Origin: Alphaproteobacteria bacterium
GTDB lineage: Bacteria; Pseudomonadota; Alphaproteobacteria; RS24
Direction of reading: 5' to 3'
DNA: 5,479 bases
NCBI GenBank assembly: GCA_015163825.1
Contig: JAAOIL010000203.1
Span: 1-5,479, forward strand
Shown here one piece after another: positions 1 through 5,479 of the stretch (positions are counted from its first letter, which is position 1; the number at the start of each line of letters is the position of its first letter). The translations under genes were made by a program, and so were the position numbers. Below the pieces are notes generated by a model, which worked only from the letters and a program-made list of their open reading frames with translations, was not told where the DNA came from and searched no databases.

Positions 1-216
1 CAGCACTATCATGCGTTCCTCAAAGGCGCGCACAGTTGGGTTACCAAAGCGAGAATATAAAAATCCTGTTTCTTCTTGCTTGAAGCGGGCTTCGGCTTGT
101 TCGGCATTGTCATAGGTAAAGCCCGATGTCAGATATAACGCTTCTGCCGTTTCCCCGAAGGGAGACCGCTCTAGTCCCTCGTGGATTAGCTGTGTCTGGG
201 GGTGGTATTTGCTCAT
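1..216 (-). CDS. metZ: O-succinylhomoserine sulfhydrylase (MetZ-like), N-terminal part only
   Basis: This is the first 72 codons of a PLP-dependent enzyme of the Cys/Met metabolism family; the rest lies beyond the left edge. Family members of this type convert O-succinylhomoserine and sulfide to homocysteine in cytosolic methionine synthesis, and are usually near 400 residues. The visible part has HEG and RSPFGET near residues 12-23, LTSGFTYD at 29-36, and YSRFGNPT at 54-61. In this family the Tyr and Arg of the YSR motif bind the PLP phosphate of the neighbouring subunit. The PLP lysine is not in the window. The ATG at 214-216 is supported by a strong GGAGG at 224-228 on the minus strand, 7 nt upstream. 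The gene is divergent from the dCTP deaminase, an arrangement I recall from other alphaproteobacteria. The family is secure. The exact substrate (O-succinyl- versus O-acetylhomoserine, or cystathionine chemistry) is inferred from N-terminal resemblance to alphaproteobacterial MetZ. Confidence 0.85.
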   Translation of the reverse strand, partial: MSKYHPQTQLIHEGLERSPFGETAEALYLTSGFTYDNAEQAEARFKQEETGFLYSRFGNPTVRAFEERMIVL

Positions 217-316
217 AATCGTGCCTCCAAATATAGATAAGTCCTGTGCATAAGTGCCGCTTATTTTTTTCATTTATGTCAAAATCGTCTATTATGATTC
301 CAATAGGAGAATCATA
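217..316. promoter_or_regulatory. Divergent metZ / dcd intergenic control region
   Basis: This 100-bp AT-rich spacer must carry the promoters of both flanking genes. It holds the GGAGG ribosome-binding site of metZ (224-228, minus strand), a perfect TTGACA on the minus strand (plus 277-282) without a good -10 partner at 16-18 bp, a plausible plus-strand promoter, and the left arm of the inverted repeat described separately. Two ATAAGT direct repeats (237-242 and 250-255) lie in the metZ leader. I looked for a SAM-II type riboswitch, common ahead of alphaproteobacterial methionine genes, and saw no match. Confidence 0.6.
267..295 (+). promoter_or_regulatory. Candidate sigma-70-type promoter of the dcd-lrgA-lrgB operon
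   Basis: TTTTCA at 267-272 (4 of 6 to TTGACA) and TATTAT at 290-295 (5 of 6 to TATAAT) are 17 bp apart. Transcription would start near 302, leaving a leader of only about 15 nt that contains the AGGAGA ribosome-binding site. The -10 element overlaps the left arm of the inverted repeat at 291-318, so a protein bound there would block this promoter. The call rests on consensus matching by eye only. Confidence 0.35.
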
Positions 317-318
317 AT
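291..318. repeat. Perfect 10-bp inverted repeat over the dcd ribosome-binding site and start codon
   Basis: The left arm ATTATGATTC (291-300) and right arm GAATCATAAT (309-318) are exact reverse complements around an 8-nt spacer, CAATAGGA. Pairing can extend by T290-G319 (wobble) and C289-G320. The ribosome-binding site AGGAGA (305-310) lies mostly in the spacer, and the first two bases of the ATG (317-319) lie in the right arm. Each arm contains a GANTC site (296-300 and 309-313), the sequence methylated by CcrM in many alphaproteobacteria. It could be a DNA operator or an RNA hairpin limiting translation. The predicted short leader favours DNA, but the start site is not known. Confidence 0.75.
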
Positions 319-1510
319 GGCTATAGAGCTTGTAAGTCAAGTTTCCAATAAAAAAGACACTTCTCTTGAAGAGGGGGGCTCTATAAGAGAGACAGGCATA
401 TTGCCGTGTGCGTCTCTCACTGCTTTGGTAGAGGCGGGGGTTATCAGCACAAAATCCCAAAATACCAAAATAGAGAAAAACCAGATTCAGCCCGCCAGTC
501 TTGATTTAAGATTGGGGCGTATAGCCTATCGCTTGCGCGCCTCTTTCTTGCCGGGCAAACAACGGGTGCAAGATAAACTCGCCCATATCAGTTATCACGA
601 AATTGATATAGCGCAAGGGGCGGTGCTAGAGAAAGGCTGTGTCTATCTCGTGCCCTTGATGGAGCACCTATCATTGCCCGCACATTTAAGTGGCATTACT
701 AATCCCAAAAGTTCCACAGGGCGCATAGATGTATTCACACGGGTTCTCACAGAGCAAGGCGCGCATTTTGATACAATCCCGTCTGGTTATGAGGGCGCTC
801 TTTATTTAGAAATCAGCCCACGCAGTTTTTCTATATTGGTGCGGGCGGGGTCGCGGCTGTCGCAATTGCGTTTGCGCCAAAACAAAAATGAAGAAAATTC
901 TCTATCAAAAAATTCTCTATCAAAGAATAATGATACTGCTATGCTTGCGTTGCATAAAGAATCGCCGCTAGTTTCATCAGATGACACAATCAATATCAAT
1001 AATGGTCTCGCTCTTTCCGTAGATTTACAAGGTCAAAAAGATATGCCTGTTGGCTATCGTGCCAAACGCCATGCGGGGTTGATTGATGTAGATGTGGCGG
1101 CAGCACTTGCCATTGATGATTTCTGGGAACCGATTATCATAAAAGAGCGCGGGCATTTAATCCTAGATCCAGATGCGTTTTACATTCTTGCCTCGCGCGA
1201 GGCGGTGCGTATTCCCGCCAGCCATGCGGCAGAGATGGTGCCGTTTGACCCTATGGTCGGGGAGTTTCGGGTGCATTATGCAGGATTTTTTGACCCGGGC
1301 TTTGGCTGTGATGGGCTCACGCAAAATGGCGCACGGGCAGTGCTAGAGGTGCGCTCGCGTGATGTGCCTTTCATTTTAGAGCATGGGCAAATCATCGGGC
1401 GCCTGCTGTATGAGCCTTTAACGGCACCTGCAGAAATCCTTTATGGGGCGGCATTGGGTTCTAATTACCAAGCGCAGGGCTTGCGTCTTTCCAAACATTT
1501 TAGCGACTAA
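317..1510 (+). CDS. dcd: 2'-deoxycytidine 5'-triphosphate deaminase, long two-domain form
   Basis: This 397-residue cytosolic protein is expected to deaminate dCTP to dUTP, feeding dUMP and dTTP synthesis. It is about twice the length of E. coli Dcd (193 residues) and resembles the long alphaproteobacterial deaminases. Domain 1 (about 25-190) has QIQPASLDLRLG at 56-67, NPKSSTGR at 129-136 and LYLEISPRS at 162-170. Domain 2 (about 245-397) has FFDPGFG at 324-330, AVLEV at 341-345, LLYEPL at 363-368 and a Dcd-like tail, YQAQG, at 384-388. E165 and E344 align with the catalytic Glu of Dcd. Residues 190-230 form a polar, Asn/Ser/Lys-rich linker with an internal duplication. The ATG at 317 is chosen because AGGAGA lies 6 nt upstream. 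A GTG at 254 in the same frame would add 21 residues, has no such site and overlaps the promoter. The first 24 residues precede the conserved start (ETGILPC). It heads an operon with lrgA and lrgB. Confidence 0.9.
   Translation: MAIELVSQVSNKKDTSLEEGGSIRETGILPCASLTALVEAGVISTKSQNTKIEKNQIQPASLDLRLGRIAYRLRASFLPGKQRVQDKLAHISYHEIDIAQGAVLEKGCVYLVPLMEHLSLPAHLSGITNPKSSTGRIDVFTRVLTEQGAHFDTIPSGYEGALYLEISPRSFSILVRAGSRLSQLRLRQNKNEENSLSKNSLSKNNDTAMLALHKESPLVSSDDTININNGLALSVDLQGQKDMPVGYRAKRHAGLIDVDVAAALAIDDFWEPIIIKERGHLILDPDAFYILASREAVRIPASHAAEMVPFDPMVGEFRVHYAGFFDPGFGCDGLTQNGARAVLEVRSRDVPFILEHGQIIGRLLYEPLTAPAEILYGAALGSNYQAQGLRLSKHFSD
896..925 (+). repeat. 15-bp tandem duplication in the dcd linker
   Basis: Two adjacent 15-bp units, 896-910 and 911-925, share 14 of 15 bases (AATTCTCTATCAAAA then AATTCTCTATCAAAG). 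They are in frame and encode NSLSK twice, at residues 194-203 of the deaminase. Both units keep the reading frame and lie in the polar linker between the two domains, so the change is probably tolerated. Slippage or unequal exchange is the likely origin. Confidence 0.9.
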
Positions 1511-1512
1511 TC

Positions 1513-1905
1513 GTGTCCGCCAAACTCTTCACAAATCTAGGCGGGCTTTTCATCATAGCGGCAGCATTGGCGGCGGGCGAGATTATAAAATCACTTGCCG
1601 CCCTACCAACCCCCGCGCCCGTGCTTGGCATTCTCATTTTAGTCGGTGTGCAATTTATATTGCCTGATTTTTTGCGGCAGGGCTTGCATCGTGTTGCCGA
1701 TTTTTTATTGCGCCACATGGCATTGTTTTTCATTCCCGCTTTGATGGTGCTGTTAGAGCAAGGGGCATTGTTAAAAGAATATGGTCTGGCGATACTTGTC
1801 ATTATTATATGTGGCACGGCAATTACTTTACCTTTAATGGCATATTTATTTATGCGTCTTGCGCCCTCTCAAAGCGAGACCCCTCATAAAGAGAGCAAAT
1901 TATGA
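1513..1905 (+). CDS. lrgA: CidA/LrgA-family membrane protein
   Basis: This 130-residue inner-membrane protein belongs to the CidA/LrgA family, historically called holin-like or antiholin. Related LrgA-LrgB pairs move small carboxylates: pyruvate in Bacillus subtilis PftAB and Streptococcus mutans LrgAB, and glycolate/glycerate in the fused plant plastid protein PLGG1. Four hydrophobic segments fit the family: about 9-28, 36-54, 64-82 and 90-114. The family signature PTPAPVLG is at 32-39, and ADFLLRHMALFFIPA at 62-76. The tail is short and hydrophilic. The start is a GTG only 2 nt after the dcd stop, with no clear ribosome-binding site, so translation probably depends on ribosomes finishing dcd. 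Its last codons overlap lrgB by ATGA. The family is clear; the transported substrate, or any role in lysis, cannot be read from the sequence. Confidence 0.88.
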   Translation: MSAKLFTNLGGLFIIAAALAAGEIIKSLAALPTPAPVLGILILVGVQFILPDFLRQGLHRVADFLLRHMALFFIPALMVLLEQGALLKEYGLAILVIIICGTAITLPLMAYLFMRLAPSQSETPHKESKL

Positions 1906-2603
1906 GTATCCTATCTCTTCCCCCTATCCCAGATGATGTCGGGCTATTTTGGCTGTTCACCACTTGTCTTTTATATGCGCTGGCAGTGCAAATCCGTGCC
2001 AAATTAGGCGGCTCGCTTTATGCCCAGCCTTTGCTTTGGGTAGCGGCGTTATTATTGGGCGGGCTTTATTGGGCAGATATTGCGCTTAGCGATTATCAAA
2101 AGGGCGGTGATTGGTTATTGCTGGCATTGGCGCTATCCACCACCGCCATTGCCGCCCCCATTTATAGCAACCGCCATATTATCCGCGCCGCCGCCAAACC
2201 TTTCTTGGCGTCCTTATTGGTCGGCTCTAGTGCGGCGGTGATATTGGCGGTCGCTTCGGCATATATTCTGGGGCTAGATGATATGATAACGGCGACACTG
2301 GCGACACGCACCACCACCACCCCGATTGCTATGGGGCTGGCAGATGAAATCGGCGGCTTGCCTGTGTTGGCAATGCTCATCGCTATTTTCGCAGGCAATA
2401 TCACCGTGTTGATGGCGCCTTTTTTGTTCCGCCTTGTCGGTGTGGTTGATGTCCGCGCGCAAGGGGTGGCGTTGGGGGTTATTGGTTCGGGCATTGGCAC
2501 GGCAGAGGCGGTGCGCCAATCACATCTGGCGGGCAGTTTTGCGGGGCTGGCGATGGGGGTTAATGGGGTGCTGACAGGGGCACTGCTGCCTTTATTCTTT
2601 TAA
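1902..2603 (+). CDS. lrgB: LrgB-family membrane protein
   Basis: This 233-residue polytopic inner-membrane protein is the usual partner of LrgA; together they are thought to form a small-acid transporter or a holin-like complex. Hydrophobic segments lie near 14-32, 42-60, 70-88, 101-124, 154-180 and 186-230. Family landmarks are TRTTTTPIAMGLADEIGG at 135-152 (the conserved basic-x-TTPIA region), GSGIGTAEA at 195-203 and LAMGVNGVLTGALLP at 216-230. The length is normal for the family. Many LrgB proteins have a Ser-His before the GIGTA motif, as I recall; here the residues are Gly-Ser, which may be lineage variation. The ATG at 1902 sits inside the lrgA stop (ATGA) with a weak GAGAG 6 nt upstream, so translational coupling is expected and the two proteins are probably made in similar amounts. 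Confidence 0.9.
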   Translation: MSILSLPPIPDDVGLFWLFTTCLLYALAVQIRAKLGGSLYAQPLLWVAALLLGGLYWADIALSDYQKGGDWLLLALALSTTAIAAPIYSNRHIIRAAAKPFLASLLVGSSAAVILAVASAYILGLDDMITATLATRTTTTPIAMGLADEIGGLPVLAMLIAIFAGNITVLMAPFLFRLVGVVDVRAQGVALGVIGSGIGTAEAVRQSHLAGSFAGLAMGVNGVLTGALLPLFF

Positions 2604-2644
2604 CCTATTATTTTTATTGGAACTTCTTTATATAACTTGCTTAT

Positions 2645-2718
2645 GCGGGTGTAGCTCAATGGCAGAGCAGAAGCTTCCCAAGCTTAAGACGAGAGTTCGA
2701 TTCTCTTCACCCGCTCCA
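2645..2718 (+). tRNA. tRNA-Gly, anticodon CCC
   Basis: A full cloverleaf can be drawn. The acceptor stem GCGGGTG (2645-2651) pairs with CACCCGC (2708-2714). The D stem is GCTC/GAGC (2654-2657, 2665-2668). The anticodon stem flanks the loop TTCCCAA (2675-2681), giving CCC at 2677-2679. The T stem GAGAG/CTCTT (2691-2695, 2703-2707) closes the loop TTCGATT. The discriminator is T and CCA is encoded (2716-2718). The first anticodon-stem pair (2670 with 2686) is G-A rather than Watson-Crick. It should read GGG codons. It lies 41 nt after the lrgB stop. An AT-rich TATAAC at 2631-2636 may be a -10 element, without a good -35; read-through from lrgB is the alternative. A run of six T follows at 2719-2724. 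Confidence 0.96.
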
Positions 2719-2726
2719 TTTTTTAT

Positions 2727-4193
2727 TCAATAAGGCTGGTGGTTAGATTTTAACCAGCGATAATCCCGCCTCAACATACGCCAACAGGCATATAATGTTG
2801 GTGGTGTTAGCAATATCCAATAAAGCGGCAATGTCGCCACCAAGAATAAGCGCATCATTATATTATGCCCGCGCATTAAAAACAAAGCCGCCACAACAAG
2901 GCTTGCATAAAATATACATGTAAAAAATAGCGCAAAGGATAGTGTAAAACCAAAACCGCCATTTTTCATATAATCATACGCCAGCAAAAACAAAAAAGCA
3001 CAATGCACAGGGCCCACCATTAAACGTGTCGCAAGCACGATATTCATGGCTGCCATATTGAGACCCCCCATTTGTTGTGTGTTGGCGCTAGGGTGGCGCA
3101 TATGCACATGCCATGTCTGGATATGCCCCGATAGCCATCTTGTGCGTTGCCTAAACCAATCCTTAAAATTGGTCGGGGCATTTTCGGTGGTAGCATAAGG
3201 CAATATCTGCGTTGTATAGCCCCCTGCCACAAGCCTATAGCCCAGATCCGCATCTTCGGTCAGATTATAGGCATCCCAGCCATTCAACGCCCGCAATACG
3301 GCAATGCGAAAATGGTTAGAGGTGCCACCCAATGGAATTGCCAAACGGGCTTTCGTCAATAGCGGCAACACAAATAAGAACAAGACCCGATATTCAAAAG
3401 CGAATTGCCTTTGCAACCATTTTTTATCTTGCGAGATGATGTGCAAGGGCGATTGCAAACACGCCAACGGCAGAGGCTGGCGATGAAAGGCGCTTGCCGC
3501 CGCTCGCAATTGCTGTGAGTCGGGTCTATCTTCGGCATCATATATGACGAGCAATTGCCCTTTGGCAAAGCCCAGCCCATAATTACAAGCATGCGGTTTC
3601 GTGCGCGGCGCGCTTTTTGGCACAATCAGCACCCGACAAAAATAAGACCAATCAAGTGCTGCCGCCGCATTTTGCGTTTCCCTATCATCGTCTTCCAACA
3701 AGATGAGCACATCTAATTTATGCGGCGGATAATCAAGTGTCTTTAACATCTCATATATTTGCGGCACCATATTGGCTTCTTTATAAAGGGGTATCAGCAC
3801 AGAATAAATCGGCAAATCTTTATCTGCCAATAAAATTGTAGAAGAAGGCTCTGTTGTATGGTGCATAAAACAAGCGCCCCAAATAATTGGCAATGCTGTT
3901 AGACATTGCAATGGCAAAAAGAAGGGCAACAACACACCAACATTGCCACCACGCGCTATCACCGCCGCCACACAAATCACAATCAACGCCCCCGCCACCA
4001 TCAATGATAAATCAATGCGCGCGCCTTGCGCGGCACTTTGTGTATTTGGTAATTGCGGCGCATAAGGGGGTGGCGTATAGGGTTCTGGTTTATTATCAAA
4101 ATGCGGCGCCGATGAGGGGGCGTATATAGGGCGTTCCCCAATAGGCTCCCGACTAGGTAGAGGCACTAAAACATCTAAATCATTATGCGACAT
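2727..4193 (-). CDS. Membrane-anchored family 2 glycosyltransferase (BcsA-like fold)
   Basis: This 488-residue inner-membrane enzyme probably transfers sugar from a nucleotide sugar to a growing polysaccharide or lipid-linked acceptor on the cytosolic face. Residues 1-58 are cytosolic and rich in Pro and Tyr. Two membrane segments follow (about 62-80 and 86-108). The GT-A catalytic domain spans about 125-365: SVLIPLYKEA at 131-140, acidic EDDD at 167-170, DAED (the DxD metal site) at 219-222, TED at 312-314 (catalytic base region) and QRTRW at 349-353 (the QxxRW of processive GT2 enzymes). Three or four C-terminal membrane segments lie between about 385 and 470. This set matches cellulose and poly-GlcNAc synthase relatives, but no PilZ domain is present and no partner genes are nearby, so the product is unknown. 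The ATG at 4191-4193 has no recognisable ribosome-binding site, and the frame is closed by a TAG 15 codons upstream with no better start seen. The gene converges on tRNA-Gly. Confidence 0.85.
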   Translation of the reverse strand: MSHNDLDVLVPLPSREPIGERPIYAPSSAPHFDNKPEPYTPPPYAPQLPNTQSAAQGARIDLSLMVAGALIVICVAAVIARGGNVGVLLPFFLPLQCLTALPIIWGACFMHHTTEPSSTILLADKDLPIYSVLIPLYKEANMVPQIYEMLKTLDYPPHKLDVLILLEDDDRETQNAAAALDWSYFCRVLIVPKSAPRTKPHACNYGLGFAKGQLLVIYDAEDRPDSQQLRAAASAFHRQPLPLACLQSPLHIISQDKKWLQRQFAFEYRVLFLFVLPLLTKARLAIPLGGTSNHFRIAVLRALNGWDAYNLTEDADLGYRLVAGGYTTQILPYATTENAPTNFKDWFRQRTRWLSGHIQTWHVHMRHPSANTQQMGGLNMAAMNIVLATRLMVGPVHCAFLFLLAYDYMKNGGFGFTLSFALFFTCIFYASLVVAALFLMRGHNIMMRLFLVATLPLYWILLTPPTLYACWRMLRRDYRWLKSNHQPY

Positions 4194-4312
4194 AGCGGAG
4201 AATATGCCACCGCATTGGCTAACTTCCAGTCGTTGCTAGTTGTGGCGTGATAATTCACACTAAATAAAGGGCAGACTTCTGTTCTTCATAATAACGCTCG
4301 TTTTATGGATTT

Positions 4313-4318
4313 TATAAT
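4313..4318 (+). promoter_or_regulatory. Candidate -10 element for the lysyl-tRNA synthetase gene
   Basis: TATAAT matches the -10 consensus exactly and lies 77 nt before the start codon. No convincing -35 hexamer is present 16-18 bp upstream, so this could be a chance match in AT-rich DNA. If it is used, the leader would be about 70 nt and would contain the hairpin at 4330-4346. Confidence 0.3.
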
Positions 4319-4329
4319 GTGAATAAATT

Positions 4330-4350
4330 GGGGATAGAATTTCCCCTATC
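4330..4350 (+). other. Hairpin with an alternative pairing in the synthetase leader
   Basis: GGGGA (4330-4334) pairs with TCCCC (4342-4346) around a 7-nt loop. An overlapping alternative pairs GATAG (4333-4337) with CTATC (4346-4350). The two cannot form together. There is no T run after either, so a simple terminator is unlikely. The stems are short and a role in regulation is speculative. Confidence 0.35.
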
Positions 4351-4395
4351 AAATATCTTTGCAAATTGGTTAAAATCCTTATAACAGGAAACACC

Positions 4396-5479
4396 ATGCC
4401 CGATACCACCATAGATGATTTGCCGTCACCCGAATCCCTCCAATTAGAGGCACAAGCCAGCAAGAGTTGGGCTTTTGATGAGGCACGTGCCCTCCACAAG
4501 CGCCTACAAAAGCATCCCCCAAAAAACCCAAAAAAAGAAATCTTATTTGAGACCGGTTTTGGTGCCAGTGGTTTGCCGCATCTTGGCACCTTTGGCGAGG
4601 TCGCGCGCACGACGATGGTGCGTCATGCCTTTGCGACATTAGCGCCAGACATTCCCACGCGTTTGATATGTTTCTCGGATGATATGGATGGTTTGCGCAA
4701 AGTCCCTGAGAATATACCAGAGCAAGATATGTTGGCGCAACATTTACAACAGCCGCTGACTTCTATCCCCGATCCTTTCGGCACCCATGATAGTTTTGGG
4801 GCGCATAACAATGCGCGTCTGCAATCTTTTTTAGATAGGTTTGGTTTCTCTTACGAGTTCGCTTCGGCGACACATTATTATAAGGCGGGTAAGTTTGATG
4901 AGACATTATTATTGATGTTGCGGCATTATCAGGGTGTGTTGGATATTATTTTACCGACATTGGGGGCGGCACGGCGCGAGACTTATTCGCCATTCCTGCC
5001 TATTTGCCCCGCCACGCATGAGGTCTTGATGGTCGCGACCACCCCGTTAGATGTAGAAAAAGGCTTGCTCGGTTATACGCACCCGCACACGGGCAAACAA
5101 TGCGAGACATTGGTTACAGGCGGGGCGTGTAAGTTGCAATGGAAGGCAGATTGGGCGATGCGTTGGGTGGCATTGGGTGTTGATTATGAAATGGCGGGTA
5201 AAGATTTATCGGAATCGGTGGCGTTATCGGGGCGCATTGCCAAACTGCTCGGCACCACACCGCCTACGGGGTTTAGTTATGAGTTGTTCCTAGATGATAA
5301 GGGCGAGAAAATATCTAAAACAAAAGGCAATGGCATCTCACTGGATGAATGGTTGCGTTATGCGCCGCCCGAAAGTCTATCGCTTTATATGTATCAGCAC
5401 CCGCGCAAAGCCAAGCGCTTGCATTTTGATGTCATCCCGAAAGCGGTTGATGAATATCTAACGCATCTGGCAAAATATG
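4396..5479 (+). CDS. lysK: Class I lysyl-tRNA synthetase, 3' end cut by the window edge
   Basis: The frame runs open from 4396 to the right edge, giving 361 complete codons of a protein usually a little over 500 residues. It charges tRNA-Lys with lysine in the cytosol. The class I Rossmann fold is marked by the HIGH-type motif HLGT at 62-65, inside GASGLPHLGTFGEV (56-69), and by the KMSKS-type motif KISKT at 305-309. Other family landmarks are FSDDMDGLRKVP at 93-104 and GKDLSESV at 268-275. This is the archaeal-type enzyme, unrelated to the class II LysS of E. coli, and is the form typical of alphaproteobacteria; it is also annotated lysS. The ATG is supported by AGGAA at 4386-4390, 5 nt upstream. 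The first 45 residues are hydrophilic and variable. The C-terminal anticodon-binding region is mostly outside the window. Nothing suggests it is broken. Confidence 0.95.
   Translation, partial: MPDTTIDDLPSPESLQLEAQASKSWAFDEARALHKRLQKHPPKNPKKEILFETGFGASGLPHLGTFGEVARTTMVRHAFATLAPDIPTRLICFSDDMDGLRKVPENIPEQDMLAQHLQQPLTSIPDPFGTHDSFGAHNNARLQSFLDRFGFSYEFASATHYYKAGKFDETLLLMLRHYQGVLDIILPTLGAARRETYSPFLPICPATHEVLMVATTPLDVEKGLLGYTHPHTGKQCETLVTGGACKLQWKADWAMRWVALGVDYEMAGKDLSESVALSGRIAKLLGTTPPTGFSYELFLDDKGEKISKTKGNGISLDEWLRYAPPESLSLYMYQHPRKAKRLHFDVIPKAVDEYLTHLAKY

Larger units (their letters stand above)
4194..4395. promoter_or_regulatory. Divergent intergenic region between the glycosyltransferase and lysyl-tRNA synthetase genes
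   Basis: This 202-bp non-coding stretch separates two divergent genes. It holds an exact TATAAT at 4313-4318 that could serve the synthetase (no convincing -35), a GC-rich hairpin at 4330-4346 in its presumed leader, and the AGGAA ribosome-binding site at 4386-4390. On the glycosyltransferase side there is a small dyad, GTGA-TAAT-TCAC (4247-4258), but no promoter I would defend. A short open frame crosses the region on the minus strand, but it is mostly the antisense of the synthetase gene and not a credible gene. Confidence 0.5.

Noticed and set aside
250..270. Plus-strand hairpin ATAAG-TGCCG-CTTAT followed by a T run, resembling a terminator
   Set aside because: The stem is only 5 bp and AT-rich, and no plus-strand gene lies upstream for it to end. 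It sits in the metZ leader on the opposite strand, where it has no T run.
254..316. In-frame upstream GTG start adding 21 residues to the deaminase
   Set aside because: It has no ribosome-binding site, overlaps the candidate promoter and inverted repeat, and adds residues unlike the family; the ATG at 317 has AGGAGA at the right distance.
2290..2325. Repeated GGCGACAC and ACC triplets in lrgB as a functional repeat
   Set aside because: They encode the conserved threonine-rich family motif TRTTTTP, so the protein sequence explains them.
2160..2520. Long minus-strand open frames opposite lrgB
   Set aside because: They are antisense shadows of the Ala/Gly-rich lrgB codons, with no ribosome-binding site and no sensible protein composition.
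2740..2756. TGGTTA-GATTT-TAACCA hairpin near the end of the glycosyltransferase gene as a terminator
   Set aside because: It is within the coding sequence, has a short AT-rich stem and is not followed by a T run on either strand.
4247..4258. GTGA-TAAT-TCAC dyad as a CRP or FNR site
   Set aside because: The 4-bp spacing does not fit CRP (6 bp), and the arms do not match FNR (TTGAT/ATCAA). A 4-bp arm is easily chance.
4260..4811. Minus-strand open frames overlapping the start of the lysyl-tRNA synthetase
   Set aside because: The plus-strand frame has clear HIGH-type and KMSKS-type motifs and a good ribosome-binding site; the opposite frames show none of this.

Overview
This window looks like ordinary chromosome from an alphaproteobacterium of moderate GC content. 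Three things point there: a class I lysyl-tRNA synthetase, a long two-domain dCTP deaminase of the type I recall from rhizobia and relatives, and a MetZ-type O-succinylhomoserine sulfhydrylase divergent from that deaminase. I cannot name the genus. No phage, insertion sequence, CRISPR array or plasmid feature is visible.

Layout, left to right. Bases 1-216 (minus strand) hold the first 72 codons of metZ. A 100-bp divergent control region (217-316) follows, ending in a striking perfect inverted repeat that spans the ribosome-binding site and start codon of the next gene. Three plus-strand genes are then packed as one likely operon: a two-domain dCTP deaminase (317-1510), an LrgA/CidA-family membrane protein starting 2 nt later (1513-1905), and an LrgB-family membrane protein joined by an ATGA overlap (1902-2603). 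A tRNA-Gly with anticodon CCC follows (2645-2718). Only 8 bp beyond it, a convergent minus-strand gene ends. That gene (2727-4193) encodes a membrane-anchored family 2 glycosyltransferase with BcsA-like motifs. A 202-bp divergent intergenic region (4194-4395) separates it from a class I lysyl-tRNA synthetase (4396 onward), which is cut by the window's right edge.

The genes serve mostly separate housekeeping roles: methionine synthesis, pyrimidine deoxynucleotide supply, small-acid or holin-like membrane transport, envelope polysaccharide synthesis and translation. The tight coupling of the deaminase to lrgAB is the one non-obvious association. I found no convincing previously undescribed system. 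The best leads are the inverted repeat containing two GANTC sites at the deaminase start, the uneven split of active-site motifs between the two deaminase domains, and the deaminase-lrgAB coupling.
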